From: Adiantum capillus-veneris
Taxonomy: Eukaryota > Streptophyta > Polypodiopsida > Polypodiales > Pteridaceae
Reading direction: 5' to 3'
DNA length: 64,000 bases
NCBI GenBank assembly: GCA_014529385.2
Contig: CM043956.1
Location: forward strand, 65,195,620 to 65,259,619
The translations under genes were made by a program, and so were the position numbers. A model generated the notes under the pieces. The model had not been told where the DNA came from and ran no database searches. It saw nothing but the letters and a program-made list of their open reading frames with translations. How positions within the stretch are numbered: the first letter of the stretch is position 1; each line of letters opens with the position of its first letter. Shown piece after piece: positions 46,337-58,013 of this stretch.

Positions 46337-47189
46337 TGTGTACAAGTAGAGCAACATGTACATAGTGCATCGATTTTCACTGTCACCAGAATCAGTGTGT
46401 TTTTTCTATAATAATGAGGATTTGGTAGTGCGTAAAACTTCTCAAGGAAGCTATCCACGGGCTATCGACATGAGGTAAGCAGGTGCATCAGATTGCATCT
46501 AGTGGCGTCAGAGGTCGAATGGGGTCAATACTTGCACGTGGATGAGTACGGACACAACGTGGGTGTTTTCTTGTGATAATTATGCGAAAAGGTCCTTTCT
46601 TGTGATAATTATGCAGAAAGGTCATCATAAGGACTATATTTGGGGACCACTTCACGTGGTGGTGGGATGAATTATTGAAAAAATTTGAGTACCAAGTGTG
46701 CGGATGGATGCAGCAGGGTGACAACTATGCACTGCGAGGCCACTTTTTGGCTTGTTCGGGGTCCGTTTGAGGTCAACTAAAAGGCCAAAGGTGCCCAACT
46801 AATATCTAAGTGTGGGAACTGAAAAAAAGAGAGAAGACCAGAAAAAAAGTGGAGAGAAGAGGAGGAACAGCCGCAACTGTGTTTTTGCTGTTTTTGGAGC
46901 CTATTTTGGTCGTAAACTGCTCATCCGAGGTTGGATTTGAGCACTTTGACATTGTCGACTAGGGTTTTGGGCCGTTTCAGATGCGATGGTGCTGTCTATC
47001 TTGCCAAATTCATCACTTTTTTTTCTTCTGATTTGGTTGCGTAAGTTTCTCCTATGAAAGAAGCTTCTGCTCCAATTTGTGATTGTATTTCTCATGTTTT
47101 ACCCATATTGTGTGAGCTATTTGCCCCATTGGTGTTGGCCCAAGCTCACTTGTATCTAAACATCAGAAATTCTCCTCTTTTGAGCTGAG

Positions 47190-47225
<36 letters not shown>

Positions 47226-47395
47226 AGTGGGTAAATGGGTAGTCTCTCTCCTCTCACTCTGTAGGTGTGTTCCCTATCTCGGCCAGGTGGGTTGTGTAAG
47301 CCAAGTGGTGCCCCATAGTGTGTGTGTGTATATCATCCCAAGAGTGTGTGTTGGGTCATTATAGATGCGTTCTGTGTGTTTCCATCCCGCTCACA
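46337..47395 (+). repeat. G4 3' LTR
   Basis: TGTGTACAAG...CGCTCACA, collinear with 38766-39888, with a TG run at about 47196-47222. Confidence 0.88.
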
Positions 47396-47490
47396 ACTTC
47401 CAATGTGTAAGTTTACTAGTCACTTAACCTACTAACATGTCTTGCAACAATGCTTGTGTTCATCTCTTTGATTTTTTTTTTTGTTTCCAG

Positions 47491-50400
47491 CATATATAGG
47501 GCACACATCATGCCAAACATCACTCATGAAGTCTATATGTTTTAAAAACTTGGCATGGAAAATAAAGGATCACTTCTTGACAAATTGTCACCCAACATGA
47601 GAGAGTGGGCCAGAGTGGAGATGACTACGGAGGCAAGGGATTACCATGGTGCTGCACCATGGTACAACATGCAATGTGGAATCATCTCTCAAGTAGTGTG
47701 GAAGGTGATACCTACACTACATATTCTTAGATTTGCGTATATATGTCACTTTCATGGTTTCAATCAGATTTTTTGTTTTAGGATGAGTTTAGTGCATTTA
47801 TGTCCAAAGCGAAAGCAAAGCTTGATGCACTTGGTCTACTTGATTTTGAGAGGAATAAGCGGCTAGACAAGGCCACTAAAATGGGGGAGGAGAGATTGAA
47901 GGATAGGGGATACAAGTACCTATGGATTGCCAATCCTCTCAATGGCAATGAGTTCTTCAAATTTTTGTTTAGCATTAAATGGGATGAACCTGGCATGCTT
48001 AAGATTACTAGGGATAAGCTCTATTGTTTGACAAGCTCAAAGATTACTTTGGAGAGGTGATCATTCACTTTCTTTCTTGCTTGACACTAATATACTTTCT
48101 ATTTCATGTTTTGTTTGATATGATTGTTGTACTTTATTGTAGAAAGAAGATAATTTTACATCTAATGAGTCTCACTAAGTCTAAAGATCCACAATACCCT
48201 CATTTTGAAGACTATAAACTTTTTTGGACTACATGAAGAAAGAAACTTATTGGGATCACTTCCATGGGGAGGCTATACTTATAATTGAGAGGCTGCAATT
48301 AGAAGGTCCATAGCTTCCAAATTCCTTTGATCAATCCTACAAGATTAGCATGAAGAATCACATTTTGTAGGTGTGTATTTAAGAATTGCACTTAACTGAT
48401 TTAGATGTTTTTGAGTTTACACAAGAGCAACTTGATTGATTATGGTTTTTGTTTGTCAATGTGTATGTAGGATTTTCCTTAGCTAATGGATGCAGTGAAG
48501 TCCTCCGACAATAGTGAGAAGATGCTTGAACTTGTGTTTTCAGAAAAAAGAAGTTTTGTCACTTTATGTTGTACTCTTCAACAAAATGGGGTAGTAAATT
48601 TTTAAGTGTGGTTATTTGATTGTTGGTAGCATTACATAAAATCCTTGAATCCCTTATGGTAGCCCAAGATAGTAGCCCAAGTGTGGTTATTTGATTGTTG
48701 GTAGCATTACATAAAATCCTTGCATCCCTTATGGTAGCCCAAGATGGGTGGATGGATTTTTTGAAAAAAGTTTGCAATACAAATGACCATGCTAATTCCC
48801 ATGTGGGAGCCCGAGATAGGGTCTATAAATTTTTTTTTCAAAAAATTGTTCTTCATTCAAAGGAAGTTATGGCAGAATTTTTCCATCATATATGGTCTAA
48901 AAATTATGAAGATGGATTACACAATGTGTAGAGGAGAAACAATTGGATGAAATTCCATTATTCTCTAGGGACTTGATTAATGTGTACGAGGAGAGTACTA
49001 TGTACTCTCCCTCCTCGCTACAGAGGAATGTGACCACATGAGAGGAAAATATTTTCCCTTGGTGGATAGAATATCCTCTGTGGGAGTTATTCCAAAGCAA
49101 GAGATGCTATTATGGGAGAGTAAGTACTTCACTACTTGTGACTACTGTTTTCTTATGCATGAACAATATGCTTATGTCTTATGCTATATGTTTTTTGATG
49201 ATTGCACGGTTCCAGAATGAGAGTGATGAGTACTAAATAGCAGCACAAGAAGAGTTTCTTCCTCTAGACTCTCAAGGAGGTACTCAACTCACCATTGGGA
49301 GTGGTTCTCAAGACACTCCACATGCAAGCAATGCTCTAAAGAAGGGTAAAGGGAAAATGGAACCTCCTAGTACATCTATATAGGGTGCCTCCCATGCGCC
49401 ATCTAAGGAGCCCCTCATATGTACTCTTTGGCAGCCACTACACCTCTTATGGAACCCTCATCTAAGGTTCCCCGTTACATCCTCGTTGGTGTATACTACT
49501 TTGTTTGTTGTCTCATCTTCACTTGGGTGTGAGGCTTGGGAGAAAGGCATATCACACGATTTGTTGGTAAGTTTAAGAACTTCATTGTCAAATGTGTGTT
49601 CCTTGTTTTCTACTTCAATTCTTTTTGGGATAACAATTGTAAGTTTCCATTACCAAACTGTTGTTGATGTTTTACTTGTGGATATCTTGCAAATTGACAA
49701 GTGTGCCCTTGATAGGTAGATTTGGGTAATGAATACTTATTTGAATGCTATGTTGCATAGTTCAAAGACTCTAAACCAGGTATATTATGTTTGATTTTCT
49801 TGTTGCATCAAAAAACTTTTGCAATGCAAACTACAAATCTATATAGCAGAGATGGTTTGCCATGTTAAGAGGTTTCTAGGCTTATCTTTGTAGATTTACC
49901 TACAGTTTTACTTGTGGATGGTCTAGGACCAATGGTCTAGGACCAATCCCATTGGGTAAGTATCTACAATTTGAAGTTGCACTTGAAGCTCACTATGATT
50001 GTGTCTCTACATACCATGAATCTATTTTGTAGAGGGAATGAGTGTTCCCAAGTGGAACACATTTTCTAGGGATTTAGTGACAGGGTGCATGGATGTGGCA
50101 CGTGACTTTTTGGCCGATGAGGGGTTTTTGGTGACCATGTGCATGGCAAAGAAAATTGGAGATTTTATTGCAGATGCAACGAGGATAGGACTTGTGCTCT
50201 TACGTACATGGACCCTCATGTGTAACAAGAAGGCACATCAACATCCACTCACTAGAGAGGTGGTGAGATTAGATACTTTGTTTCCTAATTTAAATTCACA
50301 ATTAAAAACATTATAACAACAAAGTCATTCACTTTTTAAGTTACTTACTAATGCAGGTGCTTGGTCTTACCATGTGTCTTTGCTATCATGTTGGGAATCA

Positions 50401-50818
50401 CGTGCCACACTATGATAGAGAGGCAGGAGAGAAAAATGATGAGAGATTGTTTCCAGTGGATTGTAGCTACATGGTGGATGATTTAGTCTTCCCTGTGGAC
50501 ATTGGTGGTGTCATTGTTACAGGTGGTTCAAAGAGGTCTTCTATGTTCTCTTGGTAAGACTAGTATATGAATGACACGAGTCAGTTTTCTGGCATATGTG
50601 TGTTTGAATTAAGTTTCTAAATGACTTTTTATGTGGTCAATTGGTTGCTAGCAACATTTACCGACCCTTTTGACTATGTTTTGGACTTGTTTGCAAGGTG
50701 TGGTGGTTTAGATCGAGCTTGTGCAAAGGATATGGGGCATTGCATGTGTCTAGAGCTAGATGATGTGTAGTATGAAATATGTTTGTCCGACATTGCATGT
50801 GGACCAGTGAAATGTTGA
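47491..50818 (+). pseudogene. Decayed intron-containing gene resembling a beta-class (N4/N6) DNA methyltransferase
   Basis: Exons at 47491-47704, 47782-48056 and 48143-48236 join in phase through GT-AG introns; later exons lie near 48480-48600, 50033-50259 and 50357-50553, with a last coding stretch at about 50650-50818. The N-terminal part (MREWARVEMTTEARDYHGAA; RYPHFEDYK-like, then YWDHFHGEAILIIERLQLEG) is unknown to me. The C-terminal part has the order expected of beta-class amino-methyltransferases: a VDVLLVD strand near 49665, a helix-strand ARDFLADEGFLVTMC, GLVLLRTWTLMCN, and finally VLDLFARCGG...CLELDD, which resembles the SAM-binding motif I and following acidic strand. Motif I has lost its G-x-G form, the catalytic D/S-P-P-Y/W loop is not clear, and in-frame stops occur (for example near 47540 and 50768), so it is a pseudogene. 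The assignment is inference from motif order. Confidence 0.5.
48606..48745. repeat. 75-bp tandem duplication
   Basis: The unit starting GTGTGGTTATTTGATTGTTGG occurs at 48606 and 48681; a diverged copy of its right flank (CCCAAGATGGGTGGATGGAT) recurs at about 51090. It lies inside the methyltransferase-like relic. Confidence 0.9.
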
Positions 50819-53090
50819 TTGCGAGTTCACACTTCAGTTAGGAAACACTCTTCAATCATGAAAGTTTGATGTTTTGATTTATGTTTTTTATGTACATGGT
50901 AGCCATATGACATCGACATGGCATTTTGGTGATTGTGTGGTATGACATTGATGTATTACATAACAGGTATAGAATGTAGTTTGGGTTTGAGGTTTAGGGT
51001 GTTTATCTGCTATGCTACTCTCACTTTACATTTCATTTTTATGATTTCATTGTTATGTGTGCAAAAATCCTTAAATCTCATGTGGGATCCCAAGATGGGT
51101 GGATGGATTTTTTGAAAAAATAAATTAGGTGGTTGAAATCCATGTGGGAGACAATGGAAGGGTGCACTTTTTTTTTTTGAAAAAGATGTCTTTGTATAAA
51201 GGAGGCTCTGACAAAATTTCATTAGATTGACTATAAATGTTGCTTTTTTTAAAGTTACATTTTTCTTAAGAAAAATAGTGTTTGCATTCATATCACTTAT
51301 AAATGTTTGGGAATTGAAGAAATTCCATATGCACTGTTGAATTTTTCCATGTCATACTTGTTAAAGATATCATTAGTGCTATGCAAGTGTTCAAAAGCTC
51401 GAAAAAAAGGTCTTAGTTGTAAAATCTCACAAAATTAAAATCCTCCATGGATGTGACCATGTTTTTTGAACATAAAACTTGCATCGTTTCCATGAAGATG
51501 CCCCATGGATGAAAATTGATGCAACAAAAAAATGATATTTTCCCAAGATGGGGTTAACTTGAAACTTACGTCGAGACAAAACCCTAACGTCCCAGAGACT
51601 TGTTGTTTTCTTAAGGTCATATTTGAGCAAAAATTATAGGAAGTATGAACTAAGTGATTATAACTCAATGAACCTAATTTAAATTCCAACTAGGATTAAA
51701 AAATTATCAAGAAGATTTAATGTGGATAGCCCCCATAGAAGATTTAAATGTGAACTTTGTCTTACATGTTTAGAAAAGGTCGATGCAAATGTTTACCTGT
51801 GGGGGATGGTCCTAATAACCATTAGTCTATGTTTTGAGCTCAGGTTCATTCAATGCCCTAGAAATGGGATTATCTGGGAGTGAGTCCTGGTCCGGTGGTG
51901 AGATCCGCGAATGCCTCTGGAAATTGGCTTAGTCTAGATAGGCCTGATGTAAATGAGAAAATGAGGAAGGAAAATGGATCCAAGAAGGGATCGGATAAGG
52001 GAGAAAGACGTGATTTAATCAAGGAAATTTTCCAATTGTTTGGTTAAAAAGAACCTTGGAAAGTCTAGAAAACCTGAATGGGTTATTCCACAATTGTCCT
52101 CATTAGCCGGACCTTTGCTCTGCTTTGTGGGTTATTGATTTAAAAAGAACCTAGAAGATTATTTTTGTAAGATTTTTCCACACAAGATAAAGAAAAATAA
52201 GAATTGAAAATTGTGTGAAGGCGCCACTTCCACGTGTGGTGGAGGAGACATGATACCCAATTCCTAGGATGAGGATAGGGATATGCTTGGAGAAGTATAT
52301 GTGATTTCTTGAAAAATAACTAGATAACTTTAATAATACTAAAGGAAAAAGAATGTAAAATATTCTAAAATAAAAAAAGGTGGTACCAATTTGATAAATG
52401 CACACTTGCAAGGGTATGCAACAGTTTGCATGCTGATTTCAAATGCTTGAAATTTGTTCTTGGTTCAACATGTTTGGAATATTGTTTTCCCAGTATCGTA
52501 GTACTACCTTGGAAGGTGCATTTACCAAATGGTTTGGTGGAAGAATGGATTCTAGGGGTTTAAGTTGTTGGCCGTAAAGTGGAACCCAATTTTATGTTGT
52601 CCACCATTAATCTAAGTCAAGAATGCAAAAAAAGGATTCCAACCTACGGAGTGGGAATCAAATTTGGGAACGAGGGATTCATATAGTTAATAAATACACT
52701 CATCTTAGGAGAATACACTGACGATTGTGCTCAATCATAACAGAGACGAAATCACCAGTGACCTTAAATCAAGGGTGAATTAGAAAACTCTCACTAGTTG
52801 ATCCTAGAAGGTAGAGTTCAAATTTAGTTTGATGGATTCGATTGGAAAGTTTTGAATCCATAAGATAATCGATTTGTGGGGTTAAGGGTTCCATATGAGA
52901 GAAGTGAATGTTATCACCCCCTTGAGTTGGCATAGAAGAGAAGGAGTACTCTTGTCTTGGTGTCGGTCTCAAGTGAGAGGGGTGTCAAAATTGTGGTGTA
53001 TCCATTTGGAGATGGTGTAGCCACCAACGGTCCTTGGCATGGCCTTGACATAAATTAAAGTGCCTGGTTGATGTAATGCATGTACCCAGC
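50819..53090. other. No gene seen; contains a copy of sequence from 48710-48890
   Basis: The stretch 51060-51220 repeats, with divergence, the text of 48710-48890 (AATCCTT...CCCAAGATGGGTGGATGGATTTTTTGAAAAAA, then a T-rich run and an AAAGGA segment). Beyond that I see only short, AT-rich, unrecognised frames. Confidence 0.55.
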
Positions 53091-53119
53091 ATTAGAAAGA
53101 ACTTGTTTTTTTTTTGGGA

Positions 53120-53860
53120 AGTTATTAATAAACGTTTGCACGTCAAGTTTAACTCTAATTTTCTCTTTATCAAAGAGCTTATGAGGTTGCACAAGAAAAC
53201 AAAATTGGAAGATTGTCTACTTTGGATGTAAATATGCCCTAGGTGAGTGCTATCATGTTTAGACAAGGTGTAGGTGTTGTTCTAGATATTGAGATTTGGC
53301 ACAAACATATTGGCATGTAAATTTATAGAGTCTCAAGATGATTCAAACTAAAAAGAGATGGTTATAAGTTTACCAACATTTAAAGTTGCTAAAATGAAAA
53401 ACAATTATGAAGCTTATCAGTTTGGAAAGAAATCAAAGCATCTTTTCGTCATGTGATAAGCATGTTAAAAGAAATGTACTGGATTTAATACATATATATG
53501 TATGTGGTCTCACAAAGATTTTGTATATGGGTGGATGATGACCATACAAGGAAGTATGGGTCTATCTCATGAAGCAAAAAAGTGAGGTGTTTATGTACTT
53601 TCAGAATTTCAAAGTTATGATTGAAAATAGACTAGGAAACATGTAAATTGACTGAAGTTATTCGGAGGAGGAGAATACTTTTCTAATGAAATCAATGGTT
53701 TTATAAAAAAAGTATGGAATTTAGAGGCTATTTTCATGCGCATATACTTCTCATAAAAATGGTGTTGCTGAGTAAAAGGACAGGCACATGGTAACAATTC
53801 ATAGAGCGTTGATGAATGAGAAGAACATGCCTCACTTAACGTTTATGGTTTAGGAATTAT
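53120..53860 (+). mobile_element. Copia relic: GAG-pre-integrase and integrase region (fossil)
   Basis: Recognisable in order are KNKIGRLSTLDVNMP and IEIWHKHIG (the GAG-pre-integrase motif), FRHVISMLKEMYW, VYGPHKDFVYGW, GGGEYFSNEINGF (the integrase catalytic neighbourhood) and an ALMNEKNMPH-like end. No LTRs or other domains are seen. It has very many breaks and is much older than C1. Confidence 0.75.
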
Positions 53861-55870
53861 AGTTTATATTTTAGTGTTGATGGTTTAAGGTTTAATGTTT
53901 ATGGATTTTGATTTGGTCTTTTGAGTTTTTCATTTAATGTGTTTAGTTTAGAGTTCAAAATTTCCATTTACTAACAATTAAGGTTTATGAATTAATCTTA
54001 TTCAATTTTTTAAGGTTTAGTAACTAGAATTGATGGTTTTGAAGTACTTTGGTTTAGGGTTTAAAATATGGTATTGTATACCTATGCTTCAATTATTGAA
54101 TTATACTTATTTATTTAAAAGCTCATTTTTTTTTAAAATGGAAGTAAAAAAAAACTTTATACAAAAAAGTTTGCCTAATCTATTTTAGCACTATGAACTT
54201 GTCCCCACTACAATTAGAATAAGGGTCTGCATAGTGCATGCTAGTGCTATTGAGTCCATGTTTGAGTTTTTATCTAGATTGCATTCATAGTACCAACCTT
54301 CTATGTGATGTTAGTAAACACCAACACTACTGGCTGTTCTCATAAGTTACCCCCTTGCCCGGGTAGGTCACCTAAGAAAAATGTAACCTATCACGTGAGT
54401 TCAACAGAAGGGTATTTAAAGTTCTTGAAACTTACAGAAACATATATACAGAAAGGATACTATTTTTTAAATTTGAAAAAAACTTACAGATTTTAAAAGA
54501 AAAGGGTACATTTTATTTCGTAAAAAATTCACAGATAAGGGGTTTTACAAACATATCTTGAACGCATGTGATATGGTAGTTTTACACATAGTGAACCCCC
54601 TGAGCCCCCTTGGCTAATATCGATAGTATCATGGATATGTATTTCCCCTTTGGCTCATGTCAGTAGTCCTAGTTGTGTGCATTATTGGCAATGACTTATT
54701 CTACCTCCTGGTTGTGCTAGTAGTATCTACATATCACATTTGTTTCTAGAAATACCACACAAAATACCACAAACTACGCTATGTGTTGTAGTTACCAAAA
54801 TCATTGCCTCACAAGAAATCTACTTCTATTAGGATTCCCAAACCTACACCATGATTCAAACCTCCATCGAAGTTAATACACCACAAATCCCATTGTCAAA
54901 GACAATTATTAGCCATTAAAACAACACCTTTACAAAGGGATTCCTACCAAATGTTTGCATACAAGTCCTCAATAATCCAATGCACAATGGGTTTGGTTGT
55001 CGAGGCAAAAGGATCCAGCCTCATTAAGTTAACTTCCACCCCCCACTCAAGAGCCATAAGGTGTGAAACGTTAAAGAATAGTGCATTGTAGCTAGTGTAG
55101 GTATGGAAGCCTAAGCATCACAATTACACAAAACCACCTTACACGCTTTTCATCAAGGATCGTGCTTTCCAATTGAAAAACTTGATCTTTAAATGATCAC
55201 CATGGTAGAAAGCTTTGACAACAATCATCCCTAAGCACATTGCTCTAGACATGCTTCCTGCACCACATATTGTTTTATAATTTCATTGAGATTATTGCCA
55301 TAATAGGGCCTTATTACATGACCATGCACATGCACTTCTTTTTTACTTATGTGCCATGCTCTTCATCCAAGAAGACTCCTCTTAGGAGGGGGCGGCACAC
55401 ACGCAAAGAAAACCATATGAAAAGTGAATTGAGTGTTAGAATTCACATATATTGTAAAAAGAATGTTTGAGGTTTTTTTATTTATCTCTTATTTTTGGCA
55501 TAATTGTGAGTTAAACAGATCAGATCTCTATCATCATGAGGTATGGTTAGAATCTAAATCGTTCAAGTGAGGGAGAAAAAATTGAATAATTTTTGGCCAA
55601 TAATAATAATAATTTCTATAATATTGCGTGCTCAACTTACCCCTCTCTACCTCTCTATAAAGAGAGGGATAATTAGCTGTAGGTAGAGAGAGGGATGATT
55701 AGGTATGTACCTCTCTCCATAGTGATGGATGCAAGTGGAGATAGTGTTTTGTGTTGTACATAGTGGGAGAGTCCTCCCACTGCTATAGAGTTCTCTTAAG
55801 AAGAGCTTCTTAATTTATTGTGCTCTTTGCTCAACATCTCTTCACAACAAGCTTAGATAGCTCATTGCCA
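53861..55870. other. No gene seen; AT-rich with degenerate GGTTTA text
   Basis: 53865-54075 is rich in degenerate TTTAGG/GGTTTA words. 54076-55870 has no recognisable coding or repeat structure beyond short A/T runs. Confidence 0.5.
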
Positions 55871-55894
55871 CCACCATGTAAATCCTTTCAAATT

Positions 55895-56331
55895 ATGCAA
55901 TGAATGCGAGGATGCAATTGCTTGAGTGAAATGTGTGTGGTGCTTGGGAAAAGAGTATGTGCTTGGAAATGTGTGCGATTTATGTATATGTATGTTTAGG
56001 GTTATGCATGTGACAACCACTACAAGGTATATGTATGTGAAGGTTTAGGTTTAGGGTCTAGGATGATTTAAAACAACATCAACTTTGTATACGGGTTATC
56101 CTTGAGTTGTTTGTGCATATGAGCTTGCACAAATAGCTTGCATGTAGATTGCTAGGTTTAGGTATGTAGTTGTTTGCAAGCTCACATGCACAAACCGCTT
56201 GCGGGATCGAAAGTCGTTTATGACGTTCGCAAGTATTTTTCCATTCAAAAAATGATGCAGACTTTGGAATGACTTGTTCGTGATCCATTCGCGCATGGGA
56301 ACTTAAATGTAGCTTCCATGGGTTCAAGTAG

Positions 56332-56383
<52 letters not shown>

Positions 56384-56570
56384 ATATGTATCTCACATGC
56401 TCAAATGCTTGCAAGAAAGTTTTTTTTGAAGACCATTGCATATTTGCATCTCAAAAACGTTGTGGACTTCAAAAACGCCTTTAAAAACATGCAATGAATG
56501 CAAGGATATATTCAATTGGGTGAAATGTGTGTGGTGCTCAGGAAAAGAGTGCGTGTTTGAAAATGCGTGC

Positions 56571-56617
<47 letters not shown>

Positions 56618-56656
56618 TATTTATTTATTTATATTTAAGGTCATGTATGTGACCAA
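55895..56656. repeat. Diverged direct repeats (about 120-165 bp) with AG and TA microsatellites between and within
   Basis: 55895-56017 and 56489-56656 share ATGCAATGAATGC-AGGAT, GTGAAATGTGTGTGGTGCT, GGAAAAGAGT and the AGGTT/GGTCATG-ATGTGAC end. The second copy holds a 38-bp TA run (56573-56610). An AG run lies at 56334-56382. Confidence 0.75.
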
Positions 56657-57003
56657 TAAAGACGATATTATAACCGAGTGGTCCTGATCTTTGTGCACCT
56701 CTAGACAGAGGTGTGTGGGGATTGGGAATGGCTAGAGAACTTGAGGCAGTTTACACTTACTAGGGCATGGATAGAGTTGAACAAGAGGCAAAGGGGCATA
56801 AATAGAGTTGAACAAGAGGCAAAGGGGTCTTTGCCACTACACGGGTTGTCATATAAATGTGGGTGTGTAAATTTGTTCTTCCCACAAACATAGGCATTGA
56901 CCAATAAAAGCAAAATTATAACCTGGTGGTCTTGATCTCCATGCACCTCTATACCCAGATGTATAGGGATTGGGTATGGCTAGAGAATGTGAGGTAGTTT
57001 ACA
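56651..57003. repeat. Direct repeat of about 105 bp, two copies, and a 30-bp tandem repeat between them
   Basis: Copies at 56651-56755 and 56899-57003 start GACCAATAAA and end GTTTACA; between them GAGTTGAACAAGAGGCAAAG is tandemly doubled at about 56774 and 56804. An AG run follows at 57034-57072. Confidence 0.82.
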
Positions 57004-57031
57004 ATGTGATCTATGGTCTTTTTATTTCTAT

Positions 57032-57072
<41 letters not shown>

Positions 57073-57076
<4 letters not shown>

Positions 57077-58013
57077 GAGTAAATTTATGATTAATTTAGG
57101 ATTCAGGGTATTCACAATCATTATGAGTAGTGACAATGATATAGGTGCCTCTGACCAAGATAACTATCTTGCAACAACAAGGATCTAATGTCGTTGTAAT
57201 CAATGCAGACATGCTATGCAACAGACAAGGTGAGTTTCTTAGAAACACGCTCATGAGTTTGGTAAGTTTGACCCATCTATTAAATATTGAGTTGTTGCCA
57301 ATTACAACTCATTGGACTCTGATACTGGCCAACACGCAGTGATCCTGCAACCTAATAGACGTGTTCGCAAGTGCTTTACTCAAGCAACATATGTGAGGGC
57401 CCAAAATGCAACCTCTTCAAGATCAGAGGGTGACCATGCAGAGAACATACTCAACTAGGCTATGTTTGAGCCCGAGATCAATGAAATGATAGAGACAATT
57501 ATGGATTCCAAAAGGTTTGCCTACAATGACATGAAATGTGAGACTGACGGGAGTGGTTTATGAAACACATTGCACACTAGTTATGAACATAACTCCTTAT
57601 CCTTTATGGACAATGGTAAACATGTTCTTTTTCTTGGTGAGAAAAAAATACCATCTACTGTACCTCCTATATGTAAAACCAAGCTTTCTATTTTACAAAA
57701 ATCAGATTTAATAGATGAAGTCTTTTTGTGTTTCTGTTTGTCTCCAAGTCTTGTGAATTCTCAAGATAAAAGTGTTGTGGGTGGATTCTAGTTATGGTAT
57801 GCAAAGTGCAATGAACTTTAATGAAAAGAAAAGTGCTATGGATTATAGTTATAATGTGCAAAGTGAAATGAATTTTAACGCAAAGCAAAGTGCTAACAAT
57901 TCTACAAAGCAAAGTACTCTCAATTAGCAACATGCAACTGTTGTTAAACACAAATTAAACAAATTACAAGATTCATCCCAGCATAACTCTAGTTTAATTT
58001 CTTCTTTTGCAAG
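57073..58013 (+). other. No clear gene; repeated Q/S/N-coding text at about 57800-57920
   Basis: 57800-57920 has loosely repeated units (GTGCAAAGTGAAATGAATTTTAA and similar). I see no domain. It may be the decayed gag side of the relic that follows. Confidence 0.45.

Larger units (their letters stand above)
38766..47395 (+). mobile_element. G4: complete but decayed Tat-like Ty3/gypsy element (fossil)
   Basis: Two LTRs of about 1.1 kb enclose a primer site, gag, protease remnant, reverse transcriptase, an additional RNase H of the kind found in Tat/Ogre elements, and integrase. By eye the LTRs differ by about 10% in substitutions, so insertion is several million years older than C1 under usual plant rates. 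About eight or more breaks lie in the coding part. I could not identify a matching target duplication. Confidence 0.9.

Noticed and set aside
47491-50818. Methyltransferase-like region as bacterial contamination
   Set aside because: It contains GT-AG introns with plant-like AT-rich sequence and lies between plant transposable elements with the same base composition.
53865-54075. TTTAGGG/GGTTTA-like text as interstitial telomere repeat
   Set aside because: Units are highly irregular with no run of perfect plant telomere heptamers; better seen as AT-rich low-complexity DNA.
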